This document shows positions 22,184-34,300 of a DNA stretch of 64,000 bases, one piece after another. The number at the start of each line of letters is the position of its first letter. The stretch's first letter is position 1. Both the position numbers and the translations under genes were made by a program. Below the pieces are notes generated by a model. The model ran no database searches. It worked only from the letters and a program-made list of their open reading frames with translations, and was not told the origin of the DNA. Source of the DNA: Macrostomum hystrix (Eukaryota; Platyhelminthes; Macrostomidae); assembly GCA_950097015.1 (NCBI GenBank), contig CATNEN010000003.1, positions 4,133,501 to 4,197,500 on the forward strand, given 5' to 3'.

Positions 22184-22881
22184 ACCCATAGACAACAAAC
22201 AGTCGAGCGCATAATAAAACGATAATGCCATTCTGGATTCAAGGCTTTTCTGGATTGTTGTCGTTGTTGACACATAATAAAATAAGTCAAGTGAGCTAAC
22301 TTTGTGGGCAATAAAACGAAAGTTAATAAGATAGCCCGAGGAACATAAGCGGCGGTCTATGTACAATATATGTACATTGCAACACTTGTCACTGTACATA
22401 TGATACATAGTTTTATTCCTATACCCAAACACGCTCAAAGTATTTAAATTATTTTGACGCTAGCGAAGCATACACATAAACGGCAGCCTAGCTGAGTGCC
22501 AATAATTTGGCACTCACTGCACCATATGCTCACTCTAAGTTCACTCTGCCGATTCAGTAGTGTCGTCAAGTACGCCAATCGTATTTTTTTGCTTGATTAT
22601 ATCACAACTCGAACATCTGAATGACCTTTATTTATGGCCTTGGCCTCTCATGTACCACATACTGCTGTTCAATGACTGAAGCACTACAAGTATGCTTCTT
22701 GTATAGGGGCAAGTAAACTGGCCTTCTATTTTGTCAAACACTATGTCAAATCCAATTTCTAAATTAAGTATTTTTACGAGACAGAACAAAATATTAGCGA
22801 AAATATAGACTCTGCTCGGATTTTGCACGAGCACCTGTATTTTTGTCTAATTGACTACGATATAAGAACATTTACGCATTT
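22184..22881. other. Intergenic, 3' flank of tandem-repeat gene 2
   Basis: AT-rich DNA. A TTTATT (AATAAA on the minus strand) is present at 22628, about 250 bp beyond the stop of repeat gene 2. No other feature seen. Confidence 0.4.
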
Positions 22882-25800
22882 TCAGTTGCGATTCTCCAGC
22901 CACTCCAGGACCTTGATCAGAAGATCTTTGACGAGTCCGGAAGCCTCCTGCAGCAGCTTCTTGGCCAGCTGGATGGCGGCCTGCTTTCCGTGCTCAGCCA
23001 GCTCCTTCAGGATGGCCTTGACCTGGTCGATGTTGATGCCGATGATGTCCAGGATGTAGGCGTCGTCGTTGCGGTTCTCCAGCCACTCGAGGACCTTGAT
23101 CAGCAGATCCTTGACGAGTCCGGAAGCCTCCTGAATCAGCTTCTTGGCCAGCTGGATGGCGGCCTGCTTTCCGTGCTCAGCCAGCTCCTTCAGGATGGCC
23201 TTGACCTGGTCGATGTTGATGCCGATGATGTCCAGAATGAAGGCAGACCTCTGGCGCTCGAGCATCTCGAGGACCTTGATGAGGATGTCCTTCAGGGCAC
23301 CGCTGGCGTGCTCGAGGAACTTCTTGGCCAGCTCGATGGCAGCGTTCAGACCGTGCTGGGCCAGCTCCTTCAGGATGGCCTTGACCTCCTCGATGTTGAT
23401 GCCGATCAGGTCCAGGATGAAGGCGTCGTCGTTGCGGTTCTCCAGCCACTCGAGGACCTTGATCAGAAGATCTTTGACGAGTCCGGAAGCCTCCTGCAGC
23501 AGCTTCTTGGCCAGCTGGATGGCGGCCTGCTTTCCGTGCTCAGCCAGCTCCTTCAGGATGGCCTTGACCTGGTCGATGTTGATGCCGATGATGTCCAGGA
23601 TGTAGGCGTCGTCGTTGCGGTTCTCCAGCCACTCGAGGACCTTGATCAGCAGATCCTTGACGAGTCCGGAAGCCTCCTGCAGCAGCTTCTTGGCCAGCTC
23701 GATGGCGGCCTGCTTTCCGTGCTCAGCCAGCTCCTTCAGGATGGCCTTGACCTGCTCGATGTTGATGCCGATGATGTCCAGAATGAAGGCAGACCTCTGG
23801 CGCTCGAGCATCTCGAGGACCTTGATGAGGATGTCCTTCAGGGCACCGCTGGCGTGCTCGAGGAACTTCTTGGCCAGCTCGATGGCAGCGTTCAGACCGT
23901 GCTGGGCCAGCTCCTTCAGGATGGCCTTGACCTCCTCGATGTTGATGCCGATCAGGTCCAGGATGAAGGCGTCGTCGTTGCGGTTCTCCAGCCACTCGAG
24001 GACCTTGATCAGAAGATCTTTGACGAGTCCGGAAGCCTCCTGCAGCAGCTTCTTGGCCAGCTGGATGGCGGCCTGCTTTCCGTGCTCAGCCAGCTCCTTC
24101 AGGATGGCCTTGACCTGGTCGATGTTGATGCCGATGATGTCCAGGATGTAGGCGTCGTCGTTGCGGTTCTCCAGCCACTCGAGGACCTTGATCAGCAGAT
24201 CCTTGACGAGTCCGGAAGCCTCCTGCAGCAGCTTCTTGGCCAGCTCGATGGCGGCCTGCTTTCCGTGCTCAGCCAGCTCCTTCAGGATGGCCTTGACCTG
24301 CTCGATGTTGATGCCGATGATGTCCAGAATGAAGGCAGACCTCTGGCGCTCGAGCATCTCGAGGACCTTGATGAGGATGTCCTTCAGGGCACCGCTGGCG
24401 TGCTCGAGGAACTTCTTGGCCAGCTCGATGGCAGCGTTCAGACCGTGCTGGGCCAGCTCCTTCAGGATGGCCTTGACCTCCTCGATGTTGATGCCGATCA
24501 GGTCCAGGATGAAGGCGTCGTCGTTGCGGTTCTCCAGCCACTCCAGGACCTTGATCAGAAGATCTTTGACGAGTCCGGAAGCCTCCTGCAGCAGCTTCTT
24601 GGCCAGCTGGATGGCGGCCTGCTTTCCGTGCTCAGCCAGCTCCTTCAGGATGGCCTTGACCTGGTCGATGTTGATGCCGATGATGTCCAGGATGTAGGCG
24701 TCGTCGTTGCGGTTCTCCAGCCACTCGAGGACCTTGATCAGCAGATCCTTGACGAGTCCGGAAGCCTCCTGCAGCAGCTTCTTGGCCAGCTCGATGGCGG
24801 CCTGCTTTCCGTGCTCAGCCAGCTCCTTCAGGATGGCCTTGACCTGCTCGATGTTGATGCCGATGATGTCCAGAATGAAGGCAGACCTCTGGCGCTCGAG
24901 CATCTCGAGGACCTTGATGAGGATGTCCTTCAGGGCACCGCTGGCGTGCTCGAGGAACTTCTTGGCCAGCTCGATGGCAGCGTTCAGACCGTGCTGGGCC
25001 AGCTCCTTCAGGATGGCCTTGACCTCCTCGATGTTGATGCCGATCAGGTCCAGGATGAAGGCGTCGTCGTTGCGGTTCTCCAGCCACTCGAGGACCTTGA
25101 TCAGAAGATCTTTGACGAGTCCGGAAGCCTCCTGCAGCAGCTTCTTGGCCAGCTGGATGGCGGCCTGCTTTCCGTGCTCAGCCAGCTCCTTCAGGATGGC
25201 CTTGACCTGGTCGATGTTGATGCCGATGATGTCCAGGATGTAGGCGTCGTCGTTGCGGTTCTCCAGCCACTCGAGGACCTTGATCAGCAGATCCTTGACG
25301 AGTCCGGAAGCCTCCTGCAGCAGCTTCTTGGCCAGCTCGATGGCGGCCTGCTTTCCGTGCTCAGCCAGCTCCTTCAGGATGGCCTTGACCTGCTCGATGT
25401 TGATGCCGATGATGTCCAGAATGAAGGCAGACCTCTGGCGCTCGAGCATCTCGAGGACCTTGATGAGGATGTCCTTCAGGGCACCGCTGGCGTGCTCGAG
25501 GAACTTCTTGGCCAGCTCGATGGCAGCGTTCAGACCGTGCTGGGCCAGCTCCTTCAGGATGGCCTTGACCTCCTCGATGTTGATGCCGATCAGGTCCAGG
25601 ATGAAGGCGTCGTCGTTGCGGTTCTCCAGCCACTCCAGGACCTTGATCAGAAGATCTTTGACGAGTCCGGAAGCCTCCTGCAGCAGCTTCTTGGCCAGCT
25701 GGATGGCGGCCTGCTTTCCGTGCTCAGCCAGCTCCTTCAGGATGGCCTTGACCTGGTCGATGTTGATGCCGATGATGTCCAGGATGTAGGCGTCGTCGTT

Positions 25801-26705
25801 GCGGTTCTCCAGCCACTCGAGGACCTTGATCAGCAGATCCTTGACGAGTCCGGAAGCCTCCTGCAGCAGCTTCTTGGCCAGCTCGATGGCGGCCTGCTTT
25901 CCGTGCTCAGCCAGCTCCTTCAGGATGGCCTTGACCTGCTCGATGTTGATGCCGATGATGTCCAGAATGAAGGCAGACCTCTGGCGCTCGAGCATCTCGA
26001 GGACCTTGATGAGGATGTCCTTCAGGGCACCGCTGGCGTGCTCGAGGAACTTCTTGGCCAGCTCGATGGCAGCGTTCAGACCGTGCTGGGCCAGCTCCTT
26101 CAGGATGGCCTTGACCTCCTCGATGTTGATGCCGATCAGGTCCAGGATGAAGGCGTCGTCGTTGCGGTTCTCCAGCCACTCCAGGACCTTGATCAGAAGA
26201 TCTTTGACGAGTCCGGAAGCCTCCTGCAGCAGCTTCTTGGCCAGCTGGATGGCGGCCTGCTTTCCGTGCTCAGCCAGCTCCTTCAGGATGGCCTTGACCT
26301 GGTCGATGTTGATGCCGATGATGTCCAGGATGTAGGCGTCGTCGTTGCGGTTCTCCAGCCACTCGAGGACCTTGATCAGCAGATCCTTGACGAGTCCGGA
26401 AGCCTCCTGCAGCAGCTTCTTGGCCAGCTCGATGGCGGCCTGCTTTCCGTGCTCAGCCAGCTCCTTCAGGATGGCCTTGACCTGCTCGATGTTGATGCCG
26501 ATGATGTCCAGAATGAAGGCAGACCTCTGGCGCTCGAGCATCTCGAGGACCTTGATGAGGATGTCCTTCAGGGCACCGCTGGCGTGCTCGAGGAACTTCT
26601 TGGCCAGCTCGATGGCAGCGTTCAGACCGTGCTGGGCCAGCTCCTTCAGGATGGCCTTGACCTCCTCGATGTTGATGCCGATCAGGTCCAGGATGTAAGC
26701 ATCCT
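22882..26705 (-). repeat. 546-bp higher-order coding repeat, seven copies (copy 2)
   Basis: Landmarks recur at exactly 546-bp intervals (for example 23615, 24161, 24707, 25253, 25799, 26345). Each 546-bp block holds three diverged 60/61-codon units. Block-to-block differences are very few, whereas units within a block differ clearly, so amplification was by triplet. Confidence 0.95.
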
Positions 26706-26799
26706 CCTGAAGTTCAGCATTGCCGGCCCCCTGAAGAGGAGCGGCCTGGGCGAAGGCGAATGCCAAAGAGGCAAGTCCTAGTAGAATCCAGAGCTTCAT
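22882..26799 (-). CDS. Secreted tandem-repeat amphipathic helical protein, copy 2 (1305 aa)
   Basis: Paralogue of the gene at 5228-8800, with the same 31-residue leader including the signal peptide. It is completely regular: seven A-B-C triplets (21 units, 182 residues per triplet) with no divergent unit. The last triplet has a B unit of IDQV type and one LLQ to LIQ change. It has no cysteine, is rich in Leu, Ala, Lys, Glu and Ile, and each unit predicts amphipathic helices. Identity with copy 1 covers the whole coding start but stops about 5 bp upstream of the ATG, so the two promoters differ. It lies head-to-head with the giant Ig gene, whose start is 1.46 kb away. Family and function are not recognised; secretion is inferred from the leader. 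Confidence 0.85.
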   Translation of the reverse strand: MKLWILLGLASLAFAFAQAAPLQGAGNAELQEDAYILDLIGINIEEVKAILKELAQHGLNAAIELAKKFLEHASGALKDILIKVLEMLERQRSAFILDIIGINIEQVKAILKELAEHGKQAAIELAKKLLQEASGLVKDLLIKVLEWLENRNDDAYILDIIGINIDQVKAILKELAEHGKQAAIQLAKKLLQEASGLVKDLLIKVLEWLENRNDDAFILDLIGINIEEVKAILKELAQHGLNAAIELAKKFLEHASGALKDILIKVLEMLERQRSAFILDIIGINIEQVKAILKELAEHGKQAAIELAKKLLQEASGLVKDLLIKVLEWLENRNDDAYILDIIGINIDQVKAILKELAEHGKQAAIQLAKKLLQEASGLVKDLLIKVLEWLENRNDDAFILDLIGINIEEVKAILKELAQHGLNAAIELAKKFLEHASGALKDILIKVLEMLERQRSAFILDIIGINIEQVKAILKELAEHGKQAAIELAKKLLQEASGLVKDLLIKVLEWLENRNDDAYILDIIGINIDQVKAILKELAEHGKQAAIQLAKKLLQEASGLVKDLLIKVLEWLENRNDDAFILDLIGINIEEVKAILKELAQHGLNAAIELAKKFLEHASGALKDILIKVLEMLERQRSAFILDIIGINIEQVKAILKELAEHGKQAAIELAKKLLQEASGLVKDLLIKVLEWLENRNDDAYILDIIGINIDQVKAILKELAEHGKQAAIQLAKKLLQEASGLVKDLLIKVLEWLENRNDDAFILDLIGINIEEVKAILKELAQHGLNAAIELAKKFLEHASGALKDILIKVLEMLERQRSAFILDIIGINIEQVKAILKELAEHGKQAAIELAKKLLQEASGLVKDLLIKVLEWLENRNDDAYILDIIGINIDQVKAILKELAEHGKQAAIQLAKKLLQEASGLVKDLLIKVLEWLENRNDDAFILDLIGINIEEVKAILKELAQHGLNAAIELAKKFLEHASGALKDILIKVLEMLERQRSAFILDIIGINIEQVKAILKELAEHGKQAAIELAKKLLQEASGLVKDLLIKVLEWLENRNDDAYILDIIGINIDQVKAILKELAEHGKQAAIQLAKKLLQEASGLVKDLLIKVLEWLENRNDDAFILDLIGINIEEVKAILKELAQHGLNAAIELAKKFLEHASGALKDILIKVLEMLERQRSAFILDIIGINIDQVKAILKELAEHGKQAAIQLAKKLIQEASGLVKDLLIKVLEWLENRNDDAYILDIIGINIDQVKAILKELAEHGKQAAIQLAKKLLQEASGLVKDLLIKVLEWLENRN

Positions 26800-26840
26800 G
26801 GTTGATTAGGTACTGATGGTCTGATTTAAATTCCCTGTTT

Positions 26841-26848
26841 TATTTATA
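26841..26848 (-). promoter_or_regulatory. TATA box of tandem-repeat gene 2
   Basis: The minus strand reads GTATAAATAAAAC centred about 46 bp upstream of the ATG at 26799. That gives a start site only about 15-20 bp before the ATG, if standard spacing holds. Confidence 0.55.
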
Positions 26849-26859
26849 CTGTTCAGATT

Positions 26860-28256
26860 TGCTTGCACTGAGTATGCAGTTTTTTTCGTATGGTGTTTTC
26901 TCATTGTTATCAGTCTTTTAGATTTGGTTGCTACTTCTTTTGCGTGCGTATCAGTGACGAAATGGCAATGGAATTTAGCATTTCGATTGTTGGTATATTC
27001 CGCGAATTTTTTTATCTTCAATAAGGCCATTGTTTTTTAGCTGCATAGATATTTGCTGACAGCTTTCCTTGCGTTTTTACAGACTAAGAATTTAGTTTTT
27101 TGTGTCAAAACAGAAGTGCCATAAAATGTGATTAATTTGAATAAAAGAGTAGAAACGTTTAATAATTCAGTAGCAAATAATGCCAGAAACTCTTAAAACG
27201 TCCTGTTAATTGAAGTTCTGCCTGATAGTTTAATAAACTTCTTTTATTTGATCTTATTTCTAAATCATTCTGAAGTCAAAGTTGGGCTTGGTACCACTTG
27301 CCCCGACTGCAACATACGTAGCCCAATCTTGTACTTTGTTTTACTCACTATATTGCATTATTGGACATTTTTGACGTGGCTATCTACGCTCGTATTCCTT
27401 ATTTTATTTCTCTCCATCAGAAACTTGTGAAGCCAGTTGTTTTGGCTAGTCGAATATGCATTTTTTAATGCCATGCTTCTAAATTGCCGACTGCTGGTCG
27501 ATTTCGCATGCGTCACCGTGGGCCATTTTTTAACGTCCATCAGAATAGATGCATCGTACGAGCGTATTTGTTCGTTTGTGCAGATTGCACAGAGGATGAA
27601 AATGCAAAGTGAAAATGCGAAGCGAATTTGTACTAGGCCAGAAAAGTAGACTACAGCTGCCTTCAGCATCTGCAGCGCAGATGGGATTTGGTCATTAGCG
27701 CCGATGCAGAGCCAAGTTTCTGTAGCGCAGTCCTTTTTCCTAATTTGGAAGTCCCATGGAATCGATCCCAGAATATTCTTGCCGTCATTCTCTTCCATTT
27801 GCCTTAGCCCAATCCGCGCTAGCACTAGTATCCCGATCCCCTTCCCCATCAGTTTGCCTGGCATTTATGCCCCGGCTTAACATCCCAATCCGGCCAGACC
27901 GCGCTCACAAACGCTCGGCGGGGTCCAAATTTCGTCTAGAGAGCGCGGCTGCAGGCAAGTAGGCAGGTAGGGCTAGGACCTTCAAGCCACAGTTGAGCTT
28001 GTTGGCAGGCGAAGGTTCCCGCAGTTGTCAGGACAGAAACTAGCCTTGAAGCCTGCGGACCTCAAGTTAACTCAGCGCGTGTCCTGAACCGGAACTGATC
28101 GGCTTCCTTGAAGGAGAAACATTTTTTATCGCTTCGACTTATTTACCTTTCTTTTCTTCTTTCCTTCATTACTTTAGTATTTAAGCTTGCCTTTGTTTAA
28201 GTAGTTACGAGCGACCGCACAGTAGTTTTTAGCAAAAATAAGAGAGCTACACAAAC
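26860..28256. other. Shared upstream region between repeat gene 2 and the giant Ig gene
   Basis: This 1.4 kb head-to-head intergenic region should hold the promoter and 5' UTR of the plus-strand giant gene. A 168-codon minus-strand frame (27358-27864) has no recognisable domain and unremarkable composition, so I do not call it. Confidence 0.45.
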
Positions 28257-28373
28257 ATGTCAGACCACAGTTCAGCTTCATCGGACTTTTCGGAGACTCA
28301 TCCTTCAACCACAACTATCAGCACGGTTGCTGTGCAGGCTGGTCCTGCCAGAATCGTATTGGCTGTGCTGCGG
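28257..28373 (+). CDS. Giant gene exon 1 (conserved head)
   Basis: The ATG at 28257 opens 39 codons (MSDHSSASSDFSE...) ending in IVLAVLR, followed by GTAAGT. Ser/Thr-rich. ACAAACATG is a reasonable start context. The TTTISTVAVQAG segment is the CCDC141-like signature. Confidence 0.75.
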
Positions 28374-31300
28374 GTAAGTCTGTACAATGTAACGTGCCGC
28401 CTTTTTGTGACAGCATGCGTCTAAAAATCGAAACATATCAGAGAATGCGTCACTTATTTTATCAGCCTGAGCACTTGTAGCCTTACTCTATTTTACACAC
28501 GGTGTAACTTTGCTTTGCAAGCACAAGGCTGCATGCCAAGCATGGGATTTAAGCCAGGCTTCTCTAGCCTTATTGACACCTTAGCTGCACCGAAAAGTTC
28601 TTATCTTATAGTTGTGCCATGGCAGTCATGGAAAATCTTCGGCTTATGCTCTTCGGGCATTCTAGGTGCGGGTGCATGGTCCTTCACGAGTGGCTACCTT
28701 ACACGTAATGCAGGGCGTTTATAGTAAAACTCAAGAAGCTTTGCTCGTACTCGTACAATACTTCAGTCAAAAATATTTGCCGCATGCTGGATGTTGCAAT
28801 TTTATTTAGTTCTTATTTTATTCTTTTGTCAAACGCGTTCCAGTGTGGAGAATGGATCCGAGTTCGCATTCAACAAATGGACCCAGACCTGTACGACATC
28901 GGTGCCAGTCTGGAAGAGGCCATGGAGATGCAGAGGATTCACGAGCAGCTGCGCTACAAACTTCAAGTAAGATCTTAGCTCTCCGTGAAAACAGTTGAAA
29001 GCAGTGAGTAGTTGGAGTAGTAGATAGTTCTATTTATGTAGTTCTAAAGGTTAATCAAACGGATCACCTTTGCGATAAAACAGATATTTTTATTGCAACT
29101 TGTGAAATGGAAATATGAGTTACATAAACTAAAGCCAAACAACAATCTGACCAACCGCCTTTCAATAATTTTAGGCAAAGCAGTCGCAGATCTCTGAGCT
29201 GCTTGCCCGGGCAGACGATCTAGTAGCTCAGCAGCGCACGCGCACTGAAGTCTACGAAGCCATGGCGCAATCACTGGGCAAGGCGTGGCAGGACCTGCAG
29301 AGCATCATGGAGCGGCGCAGCGACCTGCTAGCTCATGCTGTTCTATTCTTCACGCACGTCAGTCAGTATTCGAATCAATTTGATCTAATCACAGACTTAT
29401 GCCGGCACTTTGATGCTCCGCTCGACGGACAGACGGTGGAGCGACTATTACATGAGCACCACGAGATGAAGCAGAAGTTATTGGAGCAGTCCAAGATAAC
29501 GCTGGAGGTGGGACATCAGTTGCTTGACCATCTGAGGCGGCTGAGCTCTGCCACGCAGTCAGAGCAGCGCCAGTCAGTACTGACTGCCTGCAATCGTGTT
29601 GAGCGCATTCTTGAAAGCCTGACGGAAAGGCGCCGTGGGCTGGATGAGCTCTGGCGCGGTCGAAAGCATCGGCTAGAGGAGGCCACAAGACTCACTTCGC
29701 TCGACGACGAGCTTCAAAGGCTGCTTAGATCTCTTGCTAGAGGTGACTACTTGGTGTCAAACTGCGAGATCGGCCGGAACCTGCAGGAGGCTGAGATTCT
29801 GATGAAAGAAGTTTTGGCGTTCGGCAACGAGGCGGGCGATGTGCAAGACGCTCTGCTCAGATTGTGCCGTTCTGCAACGTCCCTCATGGAGCCGGGGGGC
29901 TTTGCGGACACGGATGCAATCAGGCGCAGATTAGAAAAGGCCGATCGCGTCGCAGAGGAGTTCATCCAGCGGCTGGAGACACGTAGACGGCTGCTGAACA
30001 TGGCAGTAATTTTCTATAGTGAGGTCGAAGTGCTCTTTCAGCGAGCCCGCAGGACCGACATTGCGCCAAATGAATCACTTCACGAAGTCGAGGCAAGACT
30101 GCCAGGCCTACGCACTACAGGACAAGCCTTGCTGGCCAAGCTTGAGCAGGACAGTCAGTCCGCCCACGCAGTCAGGTCCAAGCTGAAGGAGGCAGAAGAT
30201 TTTCTGGAAAAGTGCTACCAGTTGGTTCGTCGGCATGAGCAGGAGGATGAGAAGCGAATCTTTACTAGCCGATTGGAAGTTCTAAACACATGGATGGTGG
30301 AAATTGTATTCCGACGGCTGCGCGAAGGAAATGATCCAGGCACGACCGTGACCTCGGTGCAGAACTTTATCGATGCTCATCAGCACCTTCTGGAGGAGGT
30401 TTCCAGACGAGAAAGTGAATTTCATCAGGTTGAGCTTCTCATCGAGCCATTGCATGACAAGCGCGCGTTCATGCGGCGTTTGCAGGAACTGCGCCAGAGA
30501 CTTGGTCGTGCCAAGACTGTTTGCCAATTCCGTCTAGACGTTGGACACCGGCTGCTGGCGCTGCTGCGGCAGTCTCAGCAGGACGAGCTTAGCATCCAAG
30601 TATTTCTTAATGGCCTTGAGGAGGCTCGTAACCGTGCCGATCTGCTCACAGACTACTGGTTTTCGGACACTGCCAGACAGCAGAATATGCTAGTCAGTCA
30701 TCTATACGATCAGCAAGCAAGCATCAGAGATATTCTCAAAAAGGTTTGCCTGCTTTTTCTTATTTAGTGTAGATTCATATTCGTTATATAGCACAACACA
30801 ATGCCGTTTCTCACTGTTCTGTTACCCCTCTCCTTGATAGATCTCAGGCAGCCGCACGGCCGAAGACGACGATTTTTCGTCAGGACCGCTTACTCGCTAC
30901 CTAGAGACACAGCTAGCACGAGCGGAAGCGCGACTTTCAGCACTGCATGAGCAGTGGAATTCAGCGCAGAGACTACGCGAAGAAGTTGGCATCTACAAGC
31001 AGCAGCTACGCGAGTTTAACAGCGACGCCCGCCGGGCCGAAGATATGATGCGCGACGCGGAGGCCAGGTTTTCGTCTACCGTGCAATTCAGGTACGTACT
31101 GCCCAAATGCTAATTGATAATTACTAATTACCAAATAATAATAAAATACTAATTAAAACCCTGTGATAAGTTCGACTTTGCAAAGCTTTTATCGCAATTG
31201 AATCGTCCCGATTCCACTGATTGCGACATCCATTCTGCCTTCACCACAGAGACTTCCTTGACTTCGACCAGTTCCTAGCCGAGCACAATCGCTCTCGCGA

Positions 31301-34300
31301 TGTAGTGAACCAGTTCGTGAACCTGACGCTAACCAAGGGTCGCGACCTGCTGCGCATGCTGACTGCGCGCAGCGAGGATAGCGGAGCCGCGAAGGAGACT
31401 CGGGGTGCGCTGGGATCTCTGCAAGGAGCCAAGGAGCAGTGGGATCGAGTTTGGCAGGCCTCGTTGAGTCGAGCTCAAGATCAGCTAAGGTCCACTGAGG
31501 CATTGGGACAAATCGAGGTGAGCTTCATTTATTCTTGCAGTTTTTTTGCCCCCTCCCCGATTGAATTTTTCAAAGCAAAAGCCGCAGTCGTATGCTCATA
31601 TATGCCTTTTATTTTATTGCAACTTTCATTCGAGCTACGAAGTAAATTTTTTAGATTCATGAATCGCAAATATGAAAGATGTTTTTACTTTAGTAAATTA
31701 CATGTTTAATTCTGACTTCTCCTTTAGGCGTTGGTGGCATTTCTTTTAAGTCGAAAAAATATTTTGACTGTCTGAGCCTTTAACTTGTTGATTAAGCTCA
31801 TATTTCTACACTATCCTGACACGATAAGAGTATACCTACCAGCGTATATATACTAAACCTCTATTTTTTGTCTGTCTCATTGGTATTACAGTCTTTAATC
31901 GCTAATATCTGTCTGGCCCTCCAGTATTTCAGTCTTTAGTCTGAATGCCTGAAGTTACCTTGTTGAATTGTAGTTCTTGTGGCATTGTGTGGATATTAGC
32001 TTCAATTAGCTGATACTAAAATGGTTTCCCAGAGTTTTTGAATAATTTCCTATTTTAGCTACGTCAAGTTTAGCTTGCGATGTTTAGGGCTACAGCGTTT
32101 TTTAGTGGCAGTTTAACATTTTCACATTTTGGCACTGCTCTATTCGATTCAGCAGTCATGATTCTGCATGATTCTATTTCCGGAAGCAGCCGTAGATTGT
32201 GAAGCTAAGAAGCAAGGAATCTTCTACGTCAGTGTTGGCTTTGACCAAGAAAAAATTCGATAAAGGAATTTGATCTTCTTGACTGCTTCGAAAAAATAGT
32301 TAGGTGGGCAGCTGGCGCGGTGGAGCCCTTTTTTTACAGCCTCGAACCTGGCCTTCAATCACAAGCGTTAGTCACGAGTGCGCAGTCATTCCTGCCAGAC
32401 CAAAATTGCAAGTTCGCAGTTGCTTGGACTCGATCGATAGGCGTGCGGGCCGGTGTACCCTCCCTGCCATGCTTTCCCTTCTACCTCGCATGCCGAAGCG
32501 CGCAAAAACGGGATGGAATTGTCGGATAGAGATAACGAAAGTGTAGTTCCTCGCTTGTCAGAAATGCCTCTCTTCGTCTGGTCCCTTCCCACTAGCCATC
32601 GATGTTTACCATCGTTGGCTTTGGTTCGCAAGTGGCGTAGAAAATGCCCCGCTATAGCTTGCAGTCTTTTCCATTCGGCGTTTTGGTGAAAATACCTCGT
32701 ATTTGTAGGTGCATCATTTGGGGATAGGAAGAATCTGGAAAAAAATGCGAAGAAGCAAATGATGACTGGGAAGTTCCCCTGTTCGAATTCTTCATCGGGG
32801 ATCCATTAATAATGCCTGCGGGTTTAATGCATCCGAAAGTGGTCGGCCATGCAGCAAACGAAGCAATCAGCTTCCTGTAGACGTAAACAACGGTGCAGCT
32901 TCATGTAGCTTAGATTGATGGTTGAATTGCCTTTACAATCAGAATCAGCAGCTGTTTCACAGCTGTTTCACAGGGGCACTACTTCCCATTTGCCTCTTGT
33001 TGTCTCTTTCGTGGCAATTTGAAGCAAAATAGCAGGAATGTGAAAGGGCAACTATTTTTAAATCCGTTCAAGAAATTTGTGAGACGGATGAAACATGAAA
33101 CCGTCAACTAATTTTCAATAGTGCTAGCATCAATCGGACTTGCTTAGGTTCAAGAGACAATTAAAATTGAAGACTAGGAGAAAACACCGCATTATACAGA
33201 AACACAGCATGGTATGTATAAGCATGAGCGTTTAATTATAGAAGAATGTTAAATAATGAGAACGTAGGCAGAAAGCGAGCACAATCGAGCAAGTGAGCAC
33301 GTTTATGATGAGGTTGGCGCTAACTCGAATGGAGAGGCTCGGGTCAGTGAATGGGCAGTGTTTGGCTAGTCAGTTCTTCAGCACTACACCTGAGCTGTGC
33401 CCTTACTCAATTCGACCCCTTCCTACCAGCCTTCCTCTTTGTCTGAGTGAGTTTAAAATGAGCTGGCATGTGCTGTAAAAGACACCGCCAAGTCTAGTTA
33501 GTCAGAACTAAAGGAAAACTGCATTGAATACTGTGTACGATGATCTAAACTCGACGCTGTCTGAGTTAGATTCTTTAAGGATTTAACCAGTTCTCGAGCT
33601 GCTGCTTTAATCAAATAGCAGGCATGCCTTCTTCTTCCTGTCCCGAATTGCAGTACGTCGAGCGTGAAGTAGACCAGGCTGTTCAGGATCTGCGACGGGC
33701 ACGTGACGCTATGCAGACTGAGCCGCCGGAGCGAACCCGTGACAACCTGCAGCTGCTGGAGAACCGAATTCCGGTAAGATGCGTGCAGTGAGCATACAAA
33801 GTATCTGATAAAAATATCTTGGACGACTAAAGTAACGTATATACAGGACACAACACTCGTGTTTTATGGAAAATGTTTTCAAGGTCACTTTTCCGCGACA
33901 CGTAAATATAAAATCTCCCGTATTGTATTGTGGGGTATATGTTTTATACATTCGCGTATTATATTACATGTATTTCTACTTTGACTTTTATTCTATTTAT
34001 CTTAGTACGAGCTATTAACATTAAAAAAATATTTTTTACTTGTACTGTGTACGCCTTCAAGTGACAACTTCATGAAATCACCAAGTGCACAATCAGTGTG
34101 TCAAAATAAGCCCTGATTGCTAATTTTGACTTTTTCGAAGCTTTTTGGTTTTTGCAGCGAAAAAAGGCATACGTTTAAAAATGGCCTTTTTAATATTTTT
34201 ATTAATAGATTTCCATGGATTTTTAGTGTTCCGTCCTTGAAAATGTAGCTTTTCCAGCATTAAAAGCTCAATTAAATTTACAATTGCATAATAATTTCAG

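Noticed and set aside
22990-26781. A 1263-codon open frame on the plus strand across repeat gene 2, and a similar one (5204-6886, 7175-8782) across gene 1
   Set aside because: It is the exact antisense of the repeat units. It stays open because the sense units avoid TTA, CTA and TCA codons and are near-identical, so one open unit makes all open. The minus-strand frame has the signal peptide, start codon and helix pattern.
27358-27864. A 168-codon minus-strand frame upstream of the giant gene
   Set aside because: No domain, no codon bias unlike its surroundings, no splice context; consistent with chance.
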